Both the position numbers and the translations under genes were made by a program. This document shows positions 45,634 through 56,200 of a stretch of DNA of 64,000 nucleotides, in pieces. The DNA comes from Shimia haliotis (GTDB lineage Bacteria > Pseudomonadota > Alphaproteobacteria > Rhodobacterales > Rhodobacteraceae), in NCBI RefSeq assembly GCF_900114415.1, contig NZ_FOSZ01000001.1, positions 1,020,473 to 1,084,472 of the forward strand. Reading direction: 5' to 3'. The number at the start of each line of letters is the position of its first letter. Positions within the stretch are counted from its first letter, which is position 1. Below the pieces are notes generated by a model. That model had not been told where the DNA came from and searched no databases. It worked only from the letters and a program-made list of their open reading frames with translations.

Positions 45634-46898
45634 CACAGCGTCACCAGTTCCGCCGGCTCAAGCACCACAGCATCCGCGGTCAGCGACGGGTACCCGCCCA
45701 CAACCGTGGCAATGATTTCGCCATTATAGGAAATCTGGGCTGTGCCTGCCGCATCGGGATCTTCGGTGATTTCCACGGTTCCCGCCGGGTCGGTGGGCAC
45801 CACAATCATGATCTGATCCTCAAAGAGGTCGTAATCCTCAATGACAGGCGCCTCAGCGTCATCCGCAAGGTCTAGCTGGCTCAGAATAAAGTTGTCGCCG
45901 CCTTCGCCACCGGTGCCGGAATCACCCGCACCAAGCCAGAAGACATCTTCGCCTGCGCCGCCAACCATGGTGTCAGCCGCGCCATCATCCACCGCCGTTG
46001 GACCCGATTCTTCCGAACCCTCAGGCGCTGCCTCGACACTCAGCCCAAAGAGCGTGTCGGAACCCTCGCCGCCGTCCAGAGCATCCGCGCCAAGTCCGCC
46101 GTCCAGAACGTCTGCGTCTTCTCCGCCAATCAGCGTGTCGTCACCGTCGCCGCCCAACAGGGTATCGTCTCCGGCCCATCCGTCCATTTCGTCGTTGTCG
46201 TCGCCGCCATCAAGCAGATCGTTGCCAATGCCGCCCTCAAGCGTATCCGCTCCAGCGCCGCCGCCAATCACATCGTCACCGTCGCTGCCATAAAGGTAGT
46301 CATCGCCAAAGCCGCCACCGATCACATCGTCACCGGCGCCTGCGGACACTGTGTCGTGGCCGAGGCCACCATAAATCGTGTTGTTGCCCTGACCGTCGTC
46401 AATCACATCGTCGCCGTCGCCACCGCGGATGACATCGTCGCCCTCACGTCCGCTCAGCGTGTCATCTCCGTCGCCGCCATTCATGGAGTCATCGCCAAAG
46501 CCACCGATGATGCGGTCTTCGCCATCTCCGCCAAACAACGTATCATCGCCGATCCGACCGGCGATCCAGTCGTTGCCCTGACCACCTCCGATCGCGTCGT
46601 TGCCACCATCGCCGGTCAGGCTGTCGTCTCCTGCGCCCCCCCAGACCGCGTCATTGCCGCCGCCTGCGTTGATCGTATCGTTGCCATCTTCGCCGGTGAT
46701 CAATTCGCCTTCGGACGTACCTGCCAAAACCTCGCCGGCCGCGGTGCCCAAAATGTCCGTACCAGGATCAACCGGAGGCGAGGGATCCGGTGTTTCCGGC
46801 TCGTCGCTTGCGCTGCTAGACTCGTCATCGCTGCCGATCTCGTCGATCGCCCAGACCATCAAGCCCACGCCCAATAACAAACTCAGTGTAATCAACAT
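45633..46898 (-). CDS. Membrane-anchored RTX-repeat (hemolysin-type calcium-binding) protein
   Basis: A 421-residue protein that begins with one hydrophobic helix ([19 protein letters not shown]) and a short acidic Asp/Ser/Pro linker. About twenty RTX nonapeptides (G-G-x-G-[ND]-D-x-L/I) follow, then a C-terminal beta-rich domain ending LVTL. RTX blocks bind calcium and fold outside the cytoplasm. The N-terminal helix is odd for a type I secreted protein and suggests a membrane-tethered periplasmic form or a signal-anchor. I chose ATG 46898 (GGGGGG upstream) over GTG 46931, whose SD is directly adjacent. Confidence 0.8.
   Translation of the reverse strand: MLITLSLLLGVGLMVWAIDEIGSDDESSSASDEPETPDPSPPVDPGTDILGTAAGEVLAGTSEGELITGEDGNDTINAGGGNDAVWGGAGDDSLTGDGGNDAIGGGQGNDWIAGRIGDDTLFGGDGEDRIIGGFGDDSMNGGDGDDTLSGREGDDVIRGGDGDDVIDDGQGNNTIYGGLGHDTVSAGAGDDVIGGGFGDDYLYGSDGDDVIGGGAGADTLEGGIGNDLLDGGDDNDEMDGWAGDDTLLGGDGDDTLIGGEDADVLDGGLGADALDGGEGSDTLFGLSVEAAPEGSEESGPTAVDDGAADTMVGGAGEDVFWLGAGDSGTGGEGGDNFILSQLDLADDAEAPVIEDYDLFEDQIMIVVPTDPAGTVEITEDPDAAGTAQISYNGEIIATVVGGYPSLTADAVVLEPAELVTL
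46044..46692 (-). repeat. Coding RTX tandem repeats of the anchored RTX protein
   Basis: About 650 bp of near-27-bp periodic DNA that encodes nonapeptides such as GGDGDDTLI and GGFGDDSMN. The periodicity is protein-level and divergent at the base level, so it is not a recent expansion. Confidence 0.85.
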
Positions 46899-47063
46899 AA
46901 CAAATCCCCCCGGATTTTTGGCACCCGCCACACTCTCCCCAGAGAATTACCACATTTTTGTCTTATTTACAGATATTTGTGCGATTGTTTCCCATTGGGA
47001 AGCGATCACCGCGCACGGCAATTTCTGTTTCCAGAAACCACCTAAACGGGGGAGAGATTCAAT

Positions 47064-47843
47064 TTAGGGTTGGGTGATCCACCCTCGAATGTCGCCGATC
47101 ATCACAGGTCTGAAATAGGCAATTCCCCTCAGGTTCGCCTCATTTGCGCCATGATCTTCCCACGGTGCCACCCCGTGCAGGCACAATCTATGCACGAGCA
47201 CCGCCTCTCCCGGCTGCGCCAAAACCGGCACACGGCGGCAGGACGCAAACACCTCACGCCGCGCCGCCTGATAGGCTTCGCTGATGTCCGTTACGGCCCA
47301 TTCCTGTGGCTGAATTTCCATCAATACTCGCCCCAAAGCCGCACGCATGACCTCATGACTGCCTTCCCAAACCACCAACGGCGACTCAGCATCGATATTG
47401 GTGGTCAACGGCAGCCCCAACAACCAATGGTGCGGCTCCTCCAGCAACCGCTCGCCCTTCGGGCCACGCTTCAATCCATCAATATGTGCCGCGTCCCGTC
47501 GCAAACGATAGCCAAACGCCGCCTCGCTTTCATTGTCTCGGGGTCTGGGATATCCCGCCGTCACCACCGAAAGTTGCGCGCTGTGCAACTCAGGCAGAGG
47601 ACCGTAAAGCTCTGTCAGAGCCGAAAGCGGCGCGCCGTCCAGCGCCACTCCTCCGATGGCACCCGACGGATCGTTGGGCAAAGCATCTACACCGATAAAC
47701 CACGTGTTCTCACAGGCCCACCACTGCGCCATCTCCGGCGCACGCATCGCATCCTGACCAGCCAGCCATGCCGCCTTCGCCCAGGCTTTGACGCGCGCAT
47801 CAAACGGCAGCACGCTCCAGCCTTTGGCGAAAAAGGGGCTCAC
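47064..47843 (-). CDS. PhyH-like Fe(II)/2-oxoglutarate dioxygenase family protein
   Basis: A 259-residue protein with the facial-triad pattern of phytanoyl-CoA dioxygenase-type enzymes: His120-x-Asp122 (AAHIDG), a distal His in the VLVHRLCLHGVAPW block (about 218-223) and Arg239 (LRGIAYFRP), which could bind 2-oxoglutarate. The substrate is unknown. The start is GTG, overlapping the TSUP stop (GTGA), so the two genes are coupled. Confidence 0.7.
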   Translation of the reverse strand: MSPFFAKGWSVLPFDARVKAWAKAAWLAGQDAMRAPEMAQWWACENTWFIGVDALPNDPSGAIGGVALDGAPLSALTELYGPLPELHSAQLSVVTAGYPRPRDNESEAAFGYRLRRDAAHIDGLKRGPKGERLLEEPHHWLLGLPLTTNIDAESPLVVWEGSHEVMRAALGRVLMEIQPQEWAVTDISEAYQAARREVFASCRRVPVLAQPGEAVLVHRLCLHGVAPWEDHGANEANLRGIAYFRPVMIGDIRGWITQP

Positions 47844-48667
47844 CAGCCCAAAGCCTTGCGCAGCATGTTCAGCGCAACCAACGTCAGGAACACAGCAAAG
47901 ACCCGTTTCAACGGCTTGGGATCCATCGCATGGGCTATGCGCACGCCGATGGGGGTGGTCATCAGGGTCATCGCGATGATGATAAAGAACGCCACCATAT
48001 TGACCGCACCAACGGTAAAGGGCGGACGGTGTGCGGGATCAATCGGCAACAACAGAAAGCCGATGACCGAAGGCACCGCGATGGTCACACCAAATCCCGC
48101 CGCAGTGGCCACCGCACGGTGAATCGGAGTGCCAAACAGGCTCATGAGCGGCACACCGAAACTGCCGCCGCCGATACCCATCAGCACAGACAGAAAGCCC
48201 ATCATCGGGCTCAGGATCGCGCGCAAAGGCCCCTTGGGCATAGATTGCCCCAACCGCCACTCGGACTTGCCCAGCCCCATATATGCGCCGATCACCAAGG
48301 CCAGAACGCCAAAGACAATCTGCAACGTCACTGACCGCAGGTTAGACGCCACCAAAACACCAATCACCGCGCCCAGAACGATTCCCGGCGCCCAACCGCG
48401 CAGGATTTCCCAATCGACAGCGCCCTTTTTGTTGTGACTAAGGACAGAGCGCACCGACGTGACAATGATTGTCGCCAAAGAGGTCGCCAGACAGATCTGC
48501 ATCAATTGCGGTCCGTCATAGCCCAAGGCGCTGAAGGCATAGAAAAACGCCGGAACCAGAACAATGCCGCCCCCGACCCCCAAAAGCCCCGCCAGCACGC
48601 CGGCAAGGGCGCCGATCACCAGAAGCAAAACCAGCATTTGCAAAAGAAGCGTTGGATCAGCAGGCAT
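47840..48667 (-). CDS. TSUP-family (TauE/SafE) membrane permease
   Basis: A 275-residue permease with about eight hydrophobic segments. The first repeat shows GVLAGLLGVGGGIVLVPAF (residues ~23-41) and the second MGIGGGSFGVPLMSLFGTPIHRAVATAAGFG. These G-G-G loops are the mark of TSUP carriers of sulfur-containing or carboxylate anions. It is not closely similar to the other TSUP gene at 13359. Upstream lies 113 bp without a gene, then dusA. Confidence 0.9.
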   Translation of the reverse strand: MPADPTLLLQMLVLLLVIGALAGVLAGLLGVGGGIVLVPAFFYAFSALGYDGPQLMQICLATSLATIIVTSVRSVLSHNKKGAVDWEILRGWAPGIVLGAVIGVLVASNLRSVTLQIVFGVLALVIGAYMGLGKSEWRLGQSMPKGPLRAILSPMMGFLSVLMGIGGGSFGVPLMSLFGTPIHRAVATAAGFGVTIAVPSVIGFLLLPIDPAHRPPFTVGAVNMVAFFIIIAMTLMTTPIGVRIAHAMDPKPLKRVFAVFLTLVALNMLRKALGW

Positions 48668-48780
48668 AGGGTGTCTCCGGGCAATAGGGTGTGTTCGCGC
48701 CCGCAGCTAAATCCGAAAAGACACGCCACCGCAAGACACCGCCCTGCCCTGCGCCGTATCGTCACCCAAATGTCAGTGCC

Positions 48781-49776
48781 TTACGCCGCCGCTTGTGTCA
48801 CCGACATCAAAGCGGCCTCGACGGTTTTGGTGTCGGCGTCGGGTTTGGTGGCATTTTCCGACAGATAACGCCGCCAGCCTCGTGCGCCCGGTCGTCCGGC
48901 AAAAAGGCCCAGCATGTGCCGTGTCACCTGATGCAGCTTGCCACCACCGCTCAGATGCGCCTCGATATAGGGCAACATCTGTGCCACCACAGCCACCGGA
49001 TCGCTGTCTTGACCGGTGCCGTAAATCCGCCGGTCCGCCTGACACAGAATGTCGGCCGGATTGTGGTAAGCGGCGCGTCCGATCATCACCCCGTCCATGC
49101 CCGCTTCAAGATGCGCTTGGGCCTCTTCCAACGTGGCAATGCCGCCGTTGATCGACAGATGCATGTCCGAAAAATCGCGTTTCATCTGATGCACCAAAGG
49201 GTAGTCCAACGGAGGAATGTCGCGGTTTTCTTTCGGGCTCAGTCCCTGCAACCACGCTTTGCGCGCATGAATGGTCGCGCGCCTGACGCCAACCTTCTGC
49301 ATGTGGTTCAGGAAGTCGGGCAAGACTTCATCGGGCGCCTGATCATCCACGCCAATGCGGCATTTTACTGTGACCTCGACCGACACCGCGTCCTGCATGG
49401 CTTTCACACAGTCCGCCACCACCGCAGGCGTTTTCATCAACACCGCCCCGAAGGTACCGGATTGCACGCGGTCCGAGGGACAGCCGACATTCAGGTTCAC
49501 CTCGTCATAGCCATGCGCCTCACACAACTTCGCCGCCTGCGCCAATTCCTTGGGATCGGACCCACCCAACTGAACCGCCACCGGATGCTCTGCTTCTGAG
49601 AAATCCAACAGATGCAACGCCCCGCCCCGCACCAAAGCAGGCGACGTCACCATTTCCGTATAAAGCAGCACCTCGCGCGACAGCAGCCGGTGCAAATACC
49701 GGCAATGTCGGTCCGTCCAATCCATCATGGGTGCAACGGAAAGACGGGCGGAGGTATCAAGGGCGTGTGTGGTCAT
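48781..49776 (-). CDS. dusA: tRNA-dihydrouridine(20/20a) synthase DusA
   Basis: A 331-residue FMN enzyme that reduces uridines of the tRNA D-loop. The start at 49776 gives the natural MTTHALDTSARLSVAPMMDWTDRHCR N-terminus. The catalytic cysteine is Cys99 in LNVGCPSDRVQSGTFGAVLM, which distinguishes DusA from DusB/C. The beta-barrel FMN motifs TIHARK and NGGIATLEEA follow. Confidence 0.94.
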   Translation of the reverse strand: MTTHALDTSARLSVAPMMDWTDRHCRYLHRLLSREVLLYTEMVTSPALVRGGALHLLDFSEAEHPVAVQLGGSDPKELAQAAKLCEAHGYDEVNLNVGCPSDRVQSGTFGAVLMKTPAVVADCVKAMQDAVSVEVTVKCRIGVDDQAPDEVLPDFLNHMQKVGVRRATIHARKAWLQGLSPKENRDIPPLDYPLVHQMKRDFSDMHLSINGGIATLEEAQAHLEAGMDGVMIGRAAYHNPADILCQADRRIYGTGQDSDPVAVVAQMLPYIEAHLSGGGKLHQVTRHMLGLFAGRPGARGWRRYLSENATKPDADTKTVEAALMSVTQAAA

Positions 49777-50379
49777 GAGCTCAATCGGGTCAGCGGCGTG
49801 TTGTCGGCATGTAAGGTCTGGCGCCGGATTTGCCAGAGCCACGCCCGCAAGGCGCGGCACTGAAGACCGCCTCCTACAACAAATCCGTCGGCAGCAAAAC
49901 GAAAAAACCAAGGCCCGATTTGGCCCAGAATCACCGCCGCTTTCCGAAAGACCGCTGCCTCCACGCGCCGGATTTTGAAACGCCCCACCGAACCATTTCC
50001 GTTGAATTTTCGCAAAAACCAGTGGCGAAATGCACCTATTTCCCCATACCTCGTTTTAGAAACGCAATAATTCCAAACCGTTAACCTTTTGTGGCTTTTT
50101 AGGCAAATCTATTCTGGATTTGCGCTCAATCCCCTCGTTTGCCTTCACTTCCCTGCCGTTAGCATTCGTTAACTTTTGCCACCTAGGCCCAGATCAGGGA
50201 CGCCGGAGCCCTGACGTTCAAACGTCGGCCGGCGAAGAGGATGAGCCAAGAATTGATGCTCCTGACGCAGAACGCGGCGCGCGAGACAAGCGCAGTGCCA
50301 AAGGTCATTTGCGGCCGCTAGCCATGTCTCCCGCCCTCGATGATTTCGAACATTTTGCAGACATCAGGGACTTGGAACG
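49777..50379. other. 603-bp intergenic region upstream of the secretion locus
   Basis: No credible gene is seen. Notable structure: dyad GCAAATC-N7-GATTTGC (50103-50123) and three consecutive inverted repeats TCAGGG...CCCTGA (50194-50214), GACGTT-CA-AACGTC (50213-50226) and the palindrome GCCGGC (50228-50233). The 9-mer ATCAGGGAC occurs twice, at 50193 and just before the glycosidase start. This is probably a regulated promoter/leader for the glycosidase-RTX gene. Confidence 0.55.
50103..50123 (+). promoter_or_regulatory. 21-bp inverted repeat, candidate operator
   Basis: Perfect 7-bp arms GCAAATC / GATTTGC around a 7-nt centre (TATTCTG), about 260 bp upstream of the glycosidase-RTX start. 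A repressor or activator site is inferred from geometry only. Confidence 0.4.
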
Positions 50380-52977
50380 ATGCCGACGAGAATTACTATC
50401 GACAACAGTCAGGCGCCGATCACGGTGTCCGCCGAGATATTTGGCGCAAACGTATTGTCAGACGCAAACGAAACCGGCGGCGTACCTGACACCGGCTTCA
50501 CCGACGCTGCAGACATTCTTGACGTTTCACATCTGCGTTATCCCGGTGGGCGCGCGGTCGGTGAGGACATTTCCAGTCTCGACACCAACGCGCAGGGCTT
50601 TGACCAGCTTGACGCGGATCTGCGCGCCTATCTTGACTGGTGCAAGGAAACCGGCACCTCCACCACGCTTGTGATTGCCGCCATTGACGATACCCACACC
50701 GATGCCGAGGAACTCTCCACGTGGTCCCGACTGGTGCTGGAGTACATGGGCGAGGACGCGGCCCTGATCAAAGCCTATGAAATTGGCAACGAATTCTGGC
50801 AAACCATTGACGAAACCGCCTATGGCCAGAACGCCGCCGCGATCACCGCAGCCCTCAACAGCGTTGAGGTGGGAGGCCACAGCCCCGACCTCTATGTGCA
50901 GACCGCCAACGTCACCGGCGGAACTTCCAACTACAAGGGCACCAGCGCTGGCTCGATCTCCAACGCCGATGCCATCGCCGCCATGCAGCACTGGGAAGCC
51001 GACGAGCGACCTTCGGATTGGGCTGATGGACAAGACGCACAGAACTATTTCAACAGCCTCAACGCCTACGAGCAGCGCGTCATCAAAGGCAATCTCGAGC
51101 TGATGCAAGAGCTGGACGCGGACGGCGACATCACAAACGGATTTCAGTTTGCCTCCGAGGGCGGGTTCGACGGCATTGTGGCCCACTACTACTACACCGG
51201 CTGGGAAGGCAGCTTTGACCTGACCGAAGACGCCAGCAGAATGGAAGTGCGCAATCTCGACCTGCGGCTCTCGGTCTGGGAAGGGCTGATCCCTGACGAG
51301 ATCGACATCCGTTTGACTGAATGGAACATCGACACCGCCAACTATAGCGCGTTGGGATTGCGCGCGGCCGGCACGTTGATCGAACTCTTCTCCAACATGG
51401 TCGAACTTGGCGTCGATGGCGCAGAGTTCTGGGCCATCAACCACAACACCAGCTCTTCGGTGTCGGCCTCACCGGACGAGCACGGCAACATGCAACTCAG
51501 CCCCGCGGGCATGGCGCTGGCGCATCTGAGCAGCACATTTAACAATATGTCAGGCGACATGCAGCTGATTTCGGTGGATGGCTTTGACCAGACCGAGATG
51601 GAAGTGAACGTCTTCGCCGACGGCTACACCACCGTGGTTTATGTCATGTCGCTCAGCGACGATTTCGGGCATGAATTTGCGCTTGACCTGTCGGGCGTGG
51701 CCGGAAGCGCCTCGCAGTGGACGGCAGTGCGCTTTGGGATTGACCCGAATTCATCTGACGGCCTGAGCGAAGGCCGCGTGTATGACGAAGACGGGCTTCT
51801 GGTGTCGCGCAATCCGCGTCGCGAGATTACCGAAGCCGAGAAAGACGCGCTGATTGCACGCCTTGGCGACGCCTATAGCGACGGATTCATCAAAGAGATC
51901 AACGGAAGTTGGAAAACCTACCTGCCGGAAGCCGACGACATTTTCCTGCGTCCAGGCGTGACCACGCCGACATCGCTTGCGGATTTCTATTTCCCGACAG
52001 AAACCGATGTGATTGGTCTGGAAACTTTCTACAGCCACAGTGATCTCGGCTCCTCGCTGACCGACATCTCCTTTGACCTTGATCCCTATGAATTGATCGC
52101 GATCACCATCAATCACGTTGTGGAACACAACGGCGGCAACTCTGCGGACCTGATTGATGGCGGAAGCGGCAAAGACATCCTTCGCGGCAACGATGGCGCT
52201 GACAAACTTAGCGGTCTGGAGGGCGAGGACACGTTGCACGGGCACAAAGGCAACGACACCCTTCTGGGCGGTGCAGGTGATGACCAAGTCAATGGCGGCG
52301 GCGGACGAGACAGCCTGGAGGGCGGCAGCGGCACAGACACCCTGAATGGCCAAAACGGACGCGACACCTTGCGCGGCGGCGAGGGCAACGACTTTCTTGA
52401 CGGCGGCAACGGCGACGACAGCCTTTATGGCGATAACGGCAACGATGACCTGCGCGGCGGTGAAGGCTTTGACCGGCTGTCGGGCGGCAACGGAAAAGAC
52501 AGCATCTACGGCGACGGCGGCGATGACACCATCTATGGCGGCAACGGCTTTGACAAACTCAAGGGCGGCGACGGCGAGGACTCGATCTATGGCCAGACCG
52601 GCGATGACCGGCTCTACGGCAATGATGGCAACGACTTTCTGTCGGGCGGCGACAACAACGACCAACTGTTCGGCAATGACGGGGCGGACACGCTCTATGG
52701 TGGCCGCGGAGAAGACACGCTGACCGGCGGTGCCGGTGCCGATGTCTTTGAGTACAGAAATGGCGATGGCATTGATGTTTTTGCCGACTTCAACAGCGCC
52801 GAAGGTGATCGGATCGACCTGTCCGATGTCACGTCCATTTCGGGCTTTGACGACCTCTACGCCAATCACCTGAGTCAGTCGGGCACAGATGTGATCATCC
52901 GCATGGGGGCTACCAACTACATTACCATAGAGGAAGCGAGCCTTACCGACTTTAGCGCGGAAGATTTTCTGTTCTGA
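50380..52977 (+). CDS. Type I secreted clan GH-A-like glycosidase fused to RTX repeats
   Basis: An 865-residue protein without a signal peptide. Residues ~1-500 resemble clan GH-A glycosidases (GH51/GH79/GH39-like): LRYPGG (52-57), acid/base candidate Glu138 in EIGNEF, and nucleophile candidate Glu314 in LTEWN. Residues ~590-785 are RTX calcium-binding nonapeptides. The C-terminal ~80 residues (ADVFEYRNGDGIDVFADF...EDFLF) form a typical type I secretion signal. With the exporter genes just downstream, it is most likely secreted and acts on an extracellular polysaccharide. The exact substrate and family are not known. A terminator follows. Confidence 0.8.
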   Translation: MPTRITIDNSQAPITVSAEIFGANVLSDANETGGVPDTGFTDAADILDVSHLRYPGGRAVGEDISSLDTNAQGFDQLDADLRAYLDWCKETGTSTTLVIAAIDDTHTDAEELSTWSRLVLEYMGEDAALIKAYEIGNEFWQTIDETAYGQNAAAITAALNSVEVGGHSPDLYVQTANVTGGTSNYKGTSAGSISNADAIAAMQHWEADERPSDWADGQDAQNYFNSLNAYEQRVIKGNLELMQELDADGDITNGFQFASEGGFDGIVAHYYYTGWEGSFDLTEDASRMEVRNLDLRLSVWEGLIPDEIDIRLTEWNIDTANYSALGLRAAGTLIELFSNMVELGVDGAEFWAINHNTSSSVSASPDEHGNMQLSPAGMALAHLSSTFNNMSGDMQLISVDGFDQTEMEVNVFADGYTTVVYVMSLSDDFGHEFALDLSGVAGSASQWTAVRFGIDPNSSDGLSEGRVYDEDGLLVSRNPRREITEAEKDALIARLGDAYSDGFIKEINGSWKTYLPEADDIFLRPGVTTPTSLADFYFPTETDVIGLETFYSHSDLGSSLTDISFDLDPYELIAITINHVVEHNGGNSADLIDGGSGKDILRGNDGADKLSGLEGEDTLHGHKGNDTLLGGAGDDQVNGGGGRDSLEGGSGTDTLNGQNGRDTLRGGEGNDFLDGGNGDDSLYGDNGNDDLRGGEGFDRLSGGNGKDSIYGDGGDDTIYGGNGFDKLKGGDGEDSIYGQTGDDRLYGNDGNDFLSGGDNNDQLFGNDGADTLYGGRGEDTLTGGAGADVFEYRNGDGIDVFADFNSAEGDRIDLSDVTSISGFDDLYANHLSQSGTDVIIRMGATNYITIEEASLTDFSAEDFLF
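52150..52745 (+). repeat. Coding RTX tandem repeats of the glycosidase fusion
   Basis: About 600 bp encoding about 22 nonapeptides of the G-G-x-G-N-D-x-L/I type (GGEGNDFLD, GGNGKDSIY). The period is 27 bp. It is coding, not a satellite or CRISPR. Confidence 0.85.
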
Positions 52978-53002
52978 CAAAGGCCATTTTGCGAGTTTTA
53001 TT

Positions 53003-53031
53003 GGGGTTGCCGCATTCGGCGACCCTTTTTC
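53003..53031 (+). terminator. Terminator after the glycosidase-RTX gene
   Basis: The stem GGGTTGCCG / CGGCGACCC (one G-U pair) with loop CATT, followed by TTTTT. It separates the glycosidase gene from the promoter of the adhesin gene. Confidence 0.85.
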
Positions 53032-53143
53032 TTTCGCTCAAATTCACACGTATTGAGTGAATGAGCCCAACCCCTTGGCAACAGAGTTTTTTCTGCCTTC
53101 GAATCGCGCCTTAACCTAGGCCAAAACTATTCCAAAAAATATT

Positions 53144-53171
53144 TTGAAAATTTTTATTCACTGCGTATAGT
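53144..53171 (+). promoter_or_regulatory. Sigma70-type promoter of the adhesin/secretion operon
   Basis: -35 TTGAAA (53144-53149), 16-bp spacer, -10 TATAGT (53166-53171), set in an unusually AT-rich stretch. It lies 57 bp before the adhesin ATG, with a small GGGC-AAAAT-GCCC hairpin (53187-53199) in the leader. The three exporter genes follow without a visible terminator, so one promoter may drive all four genes. Confidence 0.6.
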
Positions 53172-53227
53172 GCCGCCAAATCATAAGGGCAAAATGCCCG
53201 CATATTGAACAAGAGCGGTGAATACTC

Positions 53228-56200
53228 ATGAATAGTTTTGGTTATGCCGTCCGCGGTGCGGACGGGGGTGTGGTACGTGGGCAAACTGCAATGGCGGATC
53301 ACGGCATTGTTCCGGTGTCTCAGGCCAGCGATGTCTCTCTGAATCTGTCGCCGATGGACGTGACATCTTACACGCGTCAGGGCGGTGATCTGGTGATCAC
53401 TTTGGCGAGCGGCGAAACCATCACTCTTCAAGGCTATTTTGCGGGCGATCTCGCGGAAGACCGAGAGCTTTTTCTGAGCAAGGACGGGCAATTCCACAAG
53501 GTGGACATCGGCGAGCCGGTGGGGGATCAGTTTTTTGTCCAGTATGACTCTGTTGCGATGAACGAAAAATGGTCGCAATACGACGATCTGACCTTTCTGG
53601 ATCTGGAACGCATCGAACCGGTTGTCGCCCCTCTCGTGGCCGCAGGTCCGGGCCTTGGCGCGCTTCTGGGCGTTGGTGGCGCGGCGGCTGTGACCGGCGT
53701 TGTTGGCACCGGCGGAGGCGGCTCAGGCGGCGGCGGTGGCGCAATCGTGCCCACGGTGGATGATCCCGACGTGAGCCGCGTCATCGGCGGCACCGGACCG
53801 GATACCGTGACCATCACCGGCACCGGCGAGCCTGGCTCTGAGGTGGTCGTTGAGGTGGGAAGCGTCACCGAAACCGTGACCATCGGGGGTGGCGGCACAT
53901 GGGAAGTTGTTCTGGATCCGACCGAACTCCCGACTGATGGTGTCTATGACACGGTTGTCACCGTGACCGCGCCCGGCGGCACTGTCTATGATCTTGACGG
54001 CCCAACCGTGGATATCGATACCACCGCGCCTGACGCTGTTGTCACTCAGGGCACGCAGTCCGTAGGCGAAGTGGTCAACGCTGCCGAGGCCGACGCTGGT
54101 CATGTGATTACCGGCACAGGCGAGGCAGGTGCCGCAATCACTGTAGAGATCGACGGCACGACCCACACCACAACCGTTCAGAATGACGGCACGTGGTCCG
54201 TGACATTTGCCGGCGGTGAAATCACCTCGGGCGAATATGAAACCGTTGTGACGATCACCTCCACCGACGCGCGTGGCAACACCACCACAGTGACAGACGT
54301 GCTTGAGGTCGACACAATCGCGCCGGGCGCCACACTTGGCACCGTTGAGGGCGACAATGTGATCAATGCCTCGGAGGCCTCAAACGGGGTTGTCCTGACA
54401 GGCACAGGCGAGCCCGGAAGCACACTTTCCATCGACTTTCAGGGGCTGACCAGAACCGTCACCGTGGACGGCAACGGCGTCTGGTCGATGTCTTACGCCG
54501 CCGGAGAAATTGCGGCAGGCACCTATGACAGCGACGTGACAATCACCGCCACAGACGCCGCTGGCAACAGCGCGACCCAGACCTTTGCGGTGCGCGTGGA
54601 CACCGAAAGCAGCGCCACCATCACCTCCCCCATCGCAGGCGACGGCACAGCCAACGCCGCAGAAGTGGCCACAGGCCTGACCCTGACCGGCACCGCCGAA
54701 GCCGGCGCACAGGTCGCAGTCACTGTCGAAGGCGTGACCCGCACCACGATCGCCGACGGCAACGGCAACTGGACCGCGAGCTGGTCCGCCGCTGAAGTCC
54801 CGCAAGGCATCTATCAAAGCACGGCGACAGTGGTCGCCACCGATGCCTCTGGCAATTCATCGACAGTCAGCGAGACCTTCACCGTCGACACCGAAGTCTC
54901 CGCCAGCATCACCCCAAATCAGCTTGGCGGCGACGACACCGCCAACGCGGCCGAAGTCGCCAGCGGCATGACCCTGACCGGCACCGCCGACGCCGGATCA
55001 CAGGTGCAAATCACGCTCGAAGGCGTGACCCGCACCGTCACCGCAGACAGCTTTGGCAATTGGACTGCCTCATGGACCGCCGCCGAAATCCCGCAAGGCA
55101 CCTATGACAGCACCGTCACCGTGGTGGCCACCGACCCCGCGGGAAACAGCACATCTACCGCAGCAACCGTTCATGTCGATACCGAACTGTCGGTGGGCTA
55201 CAACTCAGGTCAGGCAGGTGGCGATGACGTGGCCAACGCCGCAGATGTGGCGGGGGGCGTGACCCTGACCGGCACCGCGGACGCTGGCACCATGGTGCAG
55301 GTCACTCTCGAAGGCATCACCCGCACCGTCACCGCCACCGCAGGCGGCACATGGTCAGCCGCTTTCACTTCAGCCGAAATCCCACAGGGCGAATATGACG
55401 CCACCGTCAGCGTGACCGGCACCGACGCCGCAGGCAACGTGGCTACCACCACCGGAACCCTGCGCGTGGACACCTCGACCACGGTCACGCTGGATGTGAA
55501 TGCCGCCATGTTCACAAGCCCCGTCAACGCCGCCCAGATGCAGGGAGGTCTGGTGCTGGATGGCACCGCCGAGGCAGGCGCCACCGTGACCGTGACTGTC
55601 GAAGGCGTGACCCGCACAACCACCGCCGACGGCTCCGGCAACTGGTATGTGACCTATGAACCCGGCGCATTGGCCGAAGGCACCTATACGGCCAGCGCCA
55701 CCCTGACCGTGACAGACGCGGCAGGCAACTCCGCATCGACCTCCGCGACATTTGACATCGACACCGAAATCACCACGCCCATCGTGCAATCGGTCACGTT
55801 TGCAGACGACGATGTCAGCTCGGTTTCCCTGACGACAGAAGATCAGAGCTACGAAATCCACGCCCTGCACGCCAACGGCTCCACCAGCGAACTGGCAACC
55901 ACCGAAGTGGCCATGGGTGGCGACGAAAGCCTGTTTGTTCTGAACCCCCGCGCCTCAGACGGCACCCATCTGGTGATTTCGTCGGAAGACAGCGCCGGAA
56001 ACCTGTCCGACACGCTTCTTGTGTTGGATGACAACGTCACAAACACAGGCACTCTGGATCACGCGGCGCTGGACGGGTTCAATATTGAAGGCATCGAGCT
56101 CGACTATGCCTCTGACGCCCACCTGACCCTGACCGAGGCGCAAATTCGCGACCTGTCAGACACCTCCGACACGCTGACCATCCACGGCGGCTCTGATGAT

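Noticed and set aside
52150..52745. Tandem repeats that might look like a CRISPR or satellite
   Set aside because: The 27-bp period encodes RTX nonapeptides in frame; there are no conserved repeat/spacer boundaries and no cas genes.
51751..52980. 409-codon minus-strand frame over the RTX block
   Set aside because: The repetitive Val/Ala product is the reverse reading of the RTX repeats.
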